Assembly: GCF_036373705.1 (NCBI RefSeq)
Contig: NC_089863.1
Span: 5,180,857-5,244,856, forward strand
Reading direction: 5' to 3'
Source: Amia ocellicauda
Lineage: Eukaryota; Chordata; Actinopteri; Amiiformes; Amiidae
Length of the DNA: 64,000 nt
How positions within the stretch are numbered: position 1 is the first letter of the stretch; each line of letters begins with the position of its first letter. Shown one piece after another: positions 56,701 to 64,000 of the stretch. Below the pieces are notes generated by a model that made no database searches, had not been told where the DNA came from, and saw only the letters and a list, made by a program, of their open reading frames with translations. Position numbers and translations under genes: made by a program.

Positions 56701-58446
56701 GGATTAGGCTTTTTTTAAATCTACACATGAGGAGCAGATCTGAGTCATTTGAGTTTGTGTCTTTGCAGAGGCTGGCCATGAAATCCTCACACACACAGTC
56801 ACACGGATGCAGAAGCTGAAATTAGAAACGCGCACACACACTTCAAACAAAAATGTCTCCACTCACCCGGCGGAGCGTTGCCCTCTATGTCAGTAGGTAG
56901 GAAATACAGCAATAATAATCTGCAACAGAAGGGTGTTTTGGGGATTAAAGTGCCAATTTGTTTACGTTCTCGAACAGTAATCATGTCTTATTTTGACACG
57001 TTTATGTATAGGTATGGATACTTGCATGAAACATGTTATCCTTCCAGTAAAAGCACCTTACACATAATAAACTGTAGGGAGGGTGACGTATGCATGTTAA
57101 CTTTAATTTGCATTTCATTCAATACAGAAAGTGTTGATAATAGTGAAACCCCTTGATGAATGTTCAGGAACTGCTTTCAGTTCAATGCATTTGACCAATT
57201 ATTAAACCTAATAGGCTATGCATAATAATTTAATCTTGCATGGTTAAATGATCCCGGAGATTGCTTGTTCCTCTGTGATGTACCAATTTCCAGCTGCACA
57301 GCTACAGGATTGTGGGGGTCTTCTGTGCATTTAGCAAACCAAATCCAAACAGCAGTTTTTGGAAACATTTGTTTTACGTTTCAGTTATATTGCACAACAC
57401 TGTGCTGTAAAGATGGCCTATATGTTCAAAATACATTGTCTGAATGTAATCTGGTCCAATGCCTGCCGACAGGACACTGGCAATTGAGGGGCTTTTAATG
57501 ACGGTTTCGAATTTAGTTATATCCAACAACTTTTAATTAAGTAATGGGCACAACTCTAATGTTTTAATTTAGATAGGCTAGTATGAGGGGCATGTGAAGT
57601 GTGGTTTAGTAAGGAGGAGACCCAACTCCTCAGTGTGGGTGCAACAACAAATCGTGTTACTGCAGCACAGCGACCCCTTCACAACTCCACACCTTCACCC
57701 CATTACCCCTTTATTGGGTGCCACTAACCTGCAACATTTCTACAATGTCTCTAGTATTATTATTTTTCTTGACAGTTTTCAAATATGACAATTGAACCAG
57801 ACAACTAAAAAGTGGCATACAACATCCGTTTTATGGTTTATTTAAAAATTGACATTCAAATGTTGTTTTGCTATTCATTTAAAATGCGATACTCTTACAA
57901 AACCATTGCAAAAATCAATACACTGCAAACGTCACTGTGTACACGCATGCATCCTTAAACACTACATTTTGTTTAAAATGGGGGAAAAGCACAGCATCAA
58001 TAATCCTAAACTGTGTAATTTGTTTGTCTGAAAGAGTTGTTTAAGATCATTTAAAATAAAGATTATGCTTTGAAAATATTTGTCTAGCCTTCAATTCACC
58101 GCAATTGTAGAATGACCATTGCATAAATAAAGATTATAGATGTAGGCAAACGCCTGGATTAAGCCGTACCGGACTTGACCGACACACACAGCGAATAATT
58201 GTGGCCTGACTCGTGTGAAAATAAATAAATAAACACACAATTAAATACGATTAAGAAGACAACCCTACTCTACACATTATTTTCACAGTCAACAAGAGTA
58301 ACTACCGTCAGTAAAAGCAGCGCAGACTATGACAGTGAGGCTCTTTAATTACTTAATTGCTTAATTAATAATTGATCAGTTTCCCCCTTGGTGTTTCTAT
58401 CTCAACCTCAACCAAGCACTTACCGGAACAGTTGCGTGTAAGCCAT
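50773..58446 (-). CDS. zpax: Egg-coat ZP protein copy 3 (ZPAX-like), complete ZP module, 23 exons
   Basis: Exons: 58446-58424, 56919-56867, 56677-56588, 56419-56295, 56130-55987, 55898-55821, 55748-55578, 55462-55366, 55133-54910, 54588-54435, 54338-54130, 54047-53930, 53835-53654, 53576-53459, 53279-53110, 52825-52728, 52631-52501, 52309-52259, 51973-51784, 51680-51551, 51344-51260, 51057-50983, 50894-50773; 945 residues, in phase. It has a signal peptide (LFRLLLLYFLPTDIEG), egg-coat modules shared with copies 1 and 2 (ECRDRYFWLTVK, CEENYMEV), ZP-N (about 597-715; CKSDGVM, TCGTIRA, ITRDSEYRLTIRC), ZP-C (about 746-880; LWDCWATPTPD, AYFHCSVLLCN, CSKTCTP) and a membrane segment near the end (LPARVLAVGVVAAAGGVLVL). 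This is the architecture of a full egg-coat subunit made in the oocyte and shed to polymerise. It is more GC-rich than copies 1 and 2. Its first intron is about 1.5 kb. ZPAX fits best; the family assignment is from memory. Confidence 0.85.
51993..52219 (+). mobile_element. CR1/L2-like LINE tail in a ZP copy 3 intron
   Basis: The plus strand carries the same terminal sequence as the LINE at 12704-13330 (agcttttccagatcagcagg, then acacaaatggaaattgggct), ending in tgtacactttatgttct. It lies in the intron between ZP-C exon 51973-51784 and linker exon 52309-52259, antisense to the gene. Confidence 0.75.
52656..52694. repeat. T-run and CA microsatellite
   Basis: A T-run followed by a CA tract in an intron of ZP copy 3. 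No coding effect. Confidence 0.8.
54716..54805. mobile_element. SINE-like dispersed repeat in a ZP copy 3 intron
   Basis: The stretch begins gtggttctcaaacctggtcc and ends in a ttaattaaacccttaattgc run. A related copy forms both arms of the fold-back at 23951-24147. This sequence is a common dispersed repeat of fish genomes. Confidence 0.6.
56920..58423. other. First intron of ZP copy 3
   Basis: AT-rich intron between the 23-nt first coding exon and exon 2. No gene seen inside; the short frames here have no splice or motif support. Confidence 0.6.
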
Positions 58447-58742
58447 GCTATTACTTTATGAGCGGTCAGACGAGGTCACCCACACTGACTACAAACGCAG
58501 GAAAGGCGCTATAGAGCCGGACAGCTGCCTGGAAGCCACGCCTTTAAACACACCGTCCGTCATGACGCTCAGCGGTCATGTGACCTCGCACCTCGTCGCG
58601 TCTGGACTCAATTAAGCGAAACACCGCGAGAGTTCACCCAGGCGTGAAGTGCTTACTCAGCAAAGTGACTGACACATATATTCACTTATTTTGTTGAACT
58701 GGGTGATAGGATTTAAGCTGACACATAATAATTGTAATTGTA

Positions 58743-58793
<51 letters not shown>

Positions 58794-59845
58794 TATCGGT
58801 AATGTAAAAAACGTATTTTACAGTGCTCTCATTGTAAATAAAAACGCTTTGTATTTAGGTGATGATAATAATACCATATTGGTAACGAACTCGGTGGCTG
58901 AAGTTGGTCTCCATTGCAATAAACCGCAAATCACTGCTGCTGCCTCTAGAGGAGACTCAGTCCTGCTCCAGCTGCAGTACCGCACTAAGGGCAACAAAAT
59001 GTGCAAAATCACAAGGTATTGACTACTTTTGTAACTGAACTACTCATAACTCGATTCATAACCACTGATTGTTTTGTTTTACATATTAAATAGTTACGTT
59101 TTTGTTTTTGATATTGACAAAATGTAATTAATTCATAATGCTCTGGTGTACATTGACACCACAGCTAACAAAAAACATAATTAAAATAAGAACCAGTGTA
59201 CAAATTGTCGGTTGAAAGGTTGTATTAAATACTATGAAATAACTGATAATATATTGAAAGCTCTACAGGATTTTTTACCCAACTGGAATTGCAATGCAAT
59301 ATTATATTAAAAATATGGAGTTATAATGTAATTGCGCTGTATGTAGCCTATAGCATATTAGTATATGCCAATATAGTATATTAGTATACTATACCGAACC
59401 TCCGCCTGTGCATTACACACGCTATTCAAATAATTCAGACTAAAGCATTAAATGTTTCGTCTAGATAATGTTGTTGGGTCTCGTTTGGGGAAATACAGTG
59501 CAATGGGAAATGCAATTTAGCTTAAGCTGTATATTTGTGTGCCATAAATAAGTCTTTAGTTTAAATTATTAGTTTATAATTAATAAAATCGTTTTTTACT
59601 AAGGTGGTGGTGATGATGATGATAATAATAATATATCGGTAATGTAATAAACGTATTTTACAGTGTTCTCATTGTATCTATACACGTTTTTAAATTCTCA
59701 TTATAACAAGGGATCTGGAGCATTGTATAGGTGTCGCTGCATGAGCTCCAGTGCGTTTATGCTGTACTGTGTAACATGCAGACGCTCCCTTGTGTGAGCA
59801 GACGGGCTCAGAGGCAGACGGGCGGGGGGAGGCGGGGACGGGGTG

Positions 59846-59878
<33 letters not shown>

Positions 59879-59990
59879 CGCAGGAGAGCGCGATTCGGGG
59901 GAGAGCACGGCGCACAGAGCGCTGATGCACTGGAGCTCCGGGAGCAGGGTGTAGTCCTGCACTTTCTCTGCGCCGGGTAGGACTGACTGC
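58447..59990. other. Region between ZP copy 3 and the 285-residue gene (head-to-head)
   Basis: The two genes point away from each other. It contains a CpG-rich stretch right before copy 3 (58480-58640), with a catgtg E-box near 58577, an (aat)n run (about 58744-58793) and AT-rich sequence. A second CpG-rich stretch (59800-59990), with four gggatgc units near 59842-59876, is probably the promoter of the plus-strand gene. Confidence 0.5.
58790..59690. repeat. Direct repeat pair, about 55 bp
   Basis: An atatatcggtaatgtaa block followed by aacgtattttacagtg and ctcattgta occurs at about 58790-58845 and again at about 59629-59680, each preceded by (aat)n or a related tract. It is either a short dispersed repeat or the two ends of a duplicated segment. 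Confidence 0.75.
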
Positions 59991-59994
59991 GGGA

Positions 59995-60907
59995 ATGAGC
60001 TCCGCCAATGTAGGTCTTTGATTCCATGTTTATTAAAATAAAATAAAAAAAGAGATATACACAAAAATGATTGTATTGGGATTGCATGGGCTCTGTGCAC
60101 TAGACTAGAGCATTGGCTGCTTAGCTTGTATTTTTATGGTTACATCTGGATATTAGGGTATTATTTGTAGGCATTAATTAATGAATTAATTGAAGCCGCC
60201 GGTGACAGTGTTGCTAAACAGACTCCGCTACGATGGAGGAAATGCATGGGGTTGCCAGGGTAACTAGTGTGGGCGACGCTGGTACACTGCTGGTGGTAAT
60301 TCATATTATTACTGATAGTGGAAGTGTTGTAGCACACATTTTTATAATACTGCATAATAGCCGATGTAGATGAAACGCTTTAATTGCATTGTTAATTGTG
60401 TCTTCGCTGATATTCCTCTCGCTGGTGTAATTGGCTCTGTGAACTGACTGAGCGCATCGCTATTCAATACATCGGAGTATTACGTCATACCCGTCAGAAT
60501 GCGAGCAGGCTGCGAACTGACGTCACTGTGTGTTTTGCTCTGGGGTAGAAGCGGGAGTGGGAGCAGAAGAGGAGGCTGCAGCAGTTCCTGGGGGACCTGG
60601 CCTTGCTCGGCTCCCTGCAGGTCAGTCCTGCCCCCTTTCAGTGTGCCCCTATCCCCTCCACCTCCACCTCCATCGGCCCCCGGCCCCAGACATGGCTGTC
60701 ACCCAACACAGAGGCAGAGACCGCCCTAGTCGAGCCCCCTGTCAGACAGACTTGCAGATCATGGCTGGGGCCCAAACCTGTGTGCGTTTCCCATTTCCAT
60801 TGTTGGGCTGTGTGTGGTGATGATATTGTTTAGTTCATAGTGTTATGAAATGTTTAAATTTTGTGACAGTAGTACATCACCCTGTGTGTAAGACTGATTT
60901 GAAATAA

Positions 60908-60939
<32 letters not shown>

Positions 60940-62515
60940 TTTTTTTTTCACTGCAGGGCTTTCGCTATTTCCAGCCCTGGCTGCGAGGCAGGGAGGAGCT
61001 GCTCCTGACAGTGGTGAATGAGGACCTGGTGGGTGCCCTGTGGACAGTTGACCCGGTGGACAATCGACCCAGTGGACAGTTGATCCAGTGGACTGTTGAC
61101 CCAGTGTATAGTTGATCCAGTGGACTGTTGGCCCAGTGGATAGTTGACCTTGTGGACAGTAGACCCTGTGGACAGTAGACCCTGTGGACAGTTGACCCAG
61201 TGGTCAGTAGACCCAGTGGACAATTGAGGAAATGCATGCACAGCACACACCCACAGCCTACACACACACACAGTATGTCACACACAGCCTACACACACAC
61301 AAACAATGCACAGTATACACACAGTTTACCCACACACATATCCTACACACACACAACCTATGCATGCACACACATACAGTACACAAACACAGCAGTACAT
61401 ACAAAGAGTGAGTATACACACATGTGAGTGACATATCCCACACACATCGGGCTATGCTGGGTCGGCTCAGGGGTGTACAGTGTCAGTGCAGCGCTGAGTG
61501 TGGCCCCTGTCCCCGCAGGGCTGGCGGTCCCCGGGGGTCCCAGGCTCCGAGGCCTCCTCGCTCAGCTCCAGCTCCAGCTCCAGCAGCGAGGGCGCGGAGG
61601 GGCAGGCGTGGGGAGAGGAGCAGATGCTGCTGTCCAACAGGTGGACCCCGCCAACATGAACTGCACTACACTGTACTGGACTACACTACACTACACTGCA
61701 CTGCACTACACTGTACTGGACTACACTACACTACACTACACTGCACTGCACTACACTGTACTGGACTACACTACACTACACTACACTACACTACACTACA
61801 CTACACTACACTGTACTGGACTGGACTACACTGCACTACACTGTACTGGACTACACTACACTACACTACACTACACTGCACTACACTGTACTACACTGTA
61901 CTGGACTACACTACACTGTACTGGACTTCAACACACTGTACTGGACTACTCTACACTGTACTGGACTACTCTACACTGTACTGAACACTACTGTACTACA
62001 CAACAACACACTTCAATACACTTTTATACTCTACACTGCACGGTTCTGGACTCCACTGAACTATGTCTGTTGGTCAGACATGTTCCTGCTCTCAACTCCC
62101 TCTCTTCTCTCGTCTCTCCAGGATCAGTGAGGGGTATCTTCTCCCAGCATCCCCCAGTGACCGAGAGATTGCAGTCCCAGTGAGTCAGCGAGCGCACTCT
62201 CTCTCTCTCTTTCTCTCACTGTTATCCGGACCAAAATGTGACCCTGATTTGAACACTTAAATCCACTATAATAGCAAACGTAGCGTCCTTCATCAGACTT
62301 ACACTTTGTAAACAGCGTTAATCTACCTCCACAGGAGATGAGCTGCACACTCTTCCTATTGGCCGGCTACGCCAAGTACGGCCGCCCCTACGCCTGGATC
62401 CGGTCCAATCACGAGCGGCTGGTGAGCATCGGCGGCACCGATTCGCTGGTGCGAGACACACCCCTGAAGCTGAGGTCCATCTCCGACTGGACAGCGCAGG
62501 GCAACCTGGGTACGG

Positions 62516-62551
<36 letters not shown>

Positions 62552-63460
62552 TTGAGCGAGAGAAAGGGATTGGGGAGAGAGAGGGGAACAGGAAGAGAGA
62601 GAGGGGAAGGGAGGGGGGATAGGGAAAGAGATGGGGAGAGCTCAAGAAAGAGGGAGGGAGAGGGAGGGGGAGGTAGAGGGAAAGATGGAGAGAGGGAGGG
62701 GGAGGGAAAGAAAGAGGGATTGAGGGAGAGAGAAGGGCACAGGGAGAGAGAGAGGGAGGGGAAGGGAGAGAGGGGGAGAGAGAAAGAGAGGGGGAAACCA
62801 CAAGAAAGAGAGGGAGGGAGAAAGAGCAAGAATGAGAGAGGGAGGGGGAGGGATAGAAGAGGGGGGAGATCAAGAAAGAGGAAGGGATAGAGATCAAGAA
62901 AGAGGGAGAGGGAGGAAAAGCAAGAAAGGGAGAGAGGAAGAAAGAGGGGGAGGGAGATAGAGCAAGAAAGAGAGAGGGAGGGGGAGAGAGATTTCACCCA
63001 TTCATCCTCTCTTCCTCCCCCTCTCCCCCAGGGACGAGTGTGTGGGACATCATGAGCGAGCTGGTGGCCCTGTGCACCTCCCCGCCCCCCATCAACCCCT
63101 TCTCCGTGGACCTGCGCTTCCTGGGCCGCCTGCCCCTCCCCGAGCGCTTCCTGGTGTCGGGGGCCCTTGTGCACTTCCTGGAGAAGGTCGCCGTGTACGG
63201 CAACCCGGAGGAGCCCTACTACAACAAGGGTGAGTGAGTGAGTGAGAGAGGGGGGCGAGAGAGAGAGAGTGTGAGGGTGTGTGTTGTAACAAACTCTTCT
63301 CCCTCTCTACAAAGTGGTCGAGGATCTGGACGCTCTCCGCCGGCTCCACGTGCGCGCTCTCTGGGACGTCCAGCGGACTGGGCCCGGCCACCCCAACCGG
63401 GAGGAGCCAGAGGACGGAGGAGGAGACGGAGACGGAGCGGACGAGCCCAGGACCTCGTAA
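59995..63460 (+). CDS. Unrecognised 285-residue protein, eight exons
   Basis: Exons: 59995-60009, 60549-60620, 60957-61028, 61519-61640, 62122-62179, 62335-62509, 63032-63229, 63315-63460. All have GT donors and AG acceptors, and the lengths sum to 286 codons including TAA. The protein starts MSSANKREWEQKRRLQQFLG. It then has GFRYFQPWLRGREELLLTVV, a Ser-rich acidic stretch (about 54-94), and the part that looks most conserved: LLAGYAKYGRPYAWIRSNHE, LKLRSISDWTAQGNL, VWDIMSELVALC and RFLVSGALVHFLEKVAVYGN. The C-terminus is acidic and Gly-rich. It has no signal peptide, membrane segment or known catalytic motif, so it is probably cytosolic or nuclear. I do not recognise the family. The 15-nt first exon is short but in phase, and its ATG fits the CpG-rich stretch upstream. 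The last acceptor (caaag) is weak. Confidence 0.7.
60909..60938. repeat. TG microsatellite
   Basis: A (TG)n run just before the acceptor of the exon at 60957. Confidence 0.9.
61029..61230. repeat. 17-18-bp minisatellite starting at an exon donor
   Basis: About 11 imperfect copies of gtggacagttgacccagtg begin exactly at the donor gt of exon 60957-61028 and extend into the intron. Confidence 0.85.
61664..62000. repeat. Pentanucleotide array (ctaca, ctgca, ctgta, ctgga)
   Basis: About 65 five-base units in mixed order within the intron after exon 61519-61640. Higher-order units, such as ctgtactggactacacta, recur. Long plus-strand frames through it are not coding. Confidence 0.9.
62520..62990. 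repeat. 470-bp polypurine tract
   Basis: Almost only A and G on the plus strand, with (GA)n at its start (about 62520-62548) and many aagaaagag and ggagggag variants. It fills the intron between exons 62335-62509 and 63032-63229. Frames on either strand are composition artefacts. Confidence 0.95.
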
Positions 63461-63580
63461 ACCTCTCCGGGCGGTGCCTTTTTCGACGGGCTCGGCCTTT
63501 CGAACCGGGGGAAAGGGGAGGCCGAAACCCGCGACGCGTTGAACGCCCCACTCCCAGGACAATCCCATTCGAACATGCAG

Positions 63581-63586
63581 AATAAA
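63581..63586 (+). terminator. Polyadenylation signal of the 285-residue gene
   Basis: aataaa about 120 bases beyond the stop codon at 63458-63460. Confidence 0.75.
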
Positions 63587-63632
63587 AAACAACCACACTA
63601 ACAAGAGATGGACTCGGATTCTTCTGCAGTCT

Positions 63633-63635
<3 letters not shown>

Positions 63636-63700
<65 letters not shown>
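63636..63700. repeat. TG microsatellite, about 32 units
   Basis: An uninterrupted (TG)n run in the 3' flank of the plus-strand gene. Confidence 0.95.
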
Positions 63701-63702
<2 letters not shown>

Positions 63703-64000
63703 GCACGGACTTCCAAATTAAACCATTTTTAATTTCCACAACAGACCTTTGCTTTGTAGATGCAGAATTCACTGCCTGTGCCCCGTTCCCACGCAAGGCT
63801 TTCGTTTACACCAACACTGATCAGACCAAAAAAAGCAGACAAAAATGTAACTTCTTGGCTCTCTTTGCCATTATGTAACTTTCTTCCCCACAGAGCAGCA
63901 CATTTGCACTTGGCCTCTTAAAGGGATACATTCTTACCAAAGATGGTTAATCAAGGGCGGTTCTGTATGCAGATCACAAGCACTAACTACTGGCTCCTGA
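63701..64000. other. 3' flank to the end of the window
   Basis: No exon recognised. Confidence 0.5.

Noticed and set aside
61424-62183. Frames of 186 and 251 codons of Tyr, Thr, Leu and His repeats
   Set aside because: They combine a real exon (61519-61640, in its own frame) with the pentanucleotide array. Beyond 61640 the sequence is repeat.
62356-63174. 272-codon minus-strand Ser/Pro/Leu-rich frame
   Set aside because: It is the complement of the polypurine tract plus real plus-strand exons; composition artefact.
1-64000. CRISPR arrays, operons, ribosome binding sites, prophage
   Set aside because: The tandem repeats have no spacer structure of the CRISPR kind, and the genes are split by spliceosomal introns, so bacterial feature types do not apply.

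Overview
This window is nuclear DNA of a vertebrate, most likely a ray-finned fish. The genes have many exons separated by GT-AG introns. The family content is a RhoGEF of the ephexin type plus a tandem array of egg-coat zona pellucida (ZP) genes. The repeats are fish-type: Tc1/mariner elements, a CR1/L2-like LINE tail, tRNA-derived SINE-like sequences, and very many CA, GA and AAT microsatellites. I cannot name the species.

Layout. From 1 to 5.1 kb there is no gene, only a decayed endogenous retrovirus gag on the minus strand (about 2.7-4.1 kb). From 5.3 to 26.6 kb, plus strand, lies arhgef15 (ephexin-5): a candidate CpG-rich non-coding first exon near 5.4-5.65 kb, then 16 coding exons from 13557 to 25601. 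Its introns hold a 2.4-kb AC-rich satellite, a minisatellite, a LINE tail, a 1.75-kb solo-LTR-like insertion and a complete Tc1 transposon. Tail-to-tail with it, minus strand, 27.1-29.0 kb, is a four-exon gene of 282 residues that I do not recognise.

From 31.3 to 58.4 kb, minus strand, three head-to-tail paralogues of the ZP egg-coat family (best fit ZPAX) share exon order and mostly identical exon lengths. The copy at 50.8-58.4 kb has a complete C-terminal ZP module (ZP-N plus ZP-C) and a transmembrane segment, 945 residues. The two copies at 31.3-36.5 kb (791 residues) and 41.2-46.4 kb (739 residues) both lack the three exons that encode ZP-C. That block is 405 nt and starts and ends in the same phase, so its loss leaves the frame open. 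The middle copy has in addition a stop codon just after a basic Arg-Lys-Arg motif and a frameshifted membrane exon, so it should be secreted. This arrangement is the most interesting feature of the window.

Two Tc1/mariner relatives with DD36E spacing or ancestry sit in the array: an intact one at 38.06-39.28 kb between copies 1 and 2, and an internally deleted one at 49.32-50.22 kb between copies 2 and 3. From 60.0 to 63.5 kb, plus strand, an eight-exon gene of 285 residues, which I do not recognise, runs away from the ZP array.

The exon models come from reading splice sites and frames by eye. For arhgef15, ZP copy 1, ZP copy 3 and both unknown genes the exon lengths sum to a whole number of codons, except for one base at an arhgef15 donor described in the findings. 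No transcript data were available.
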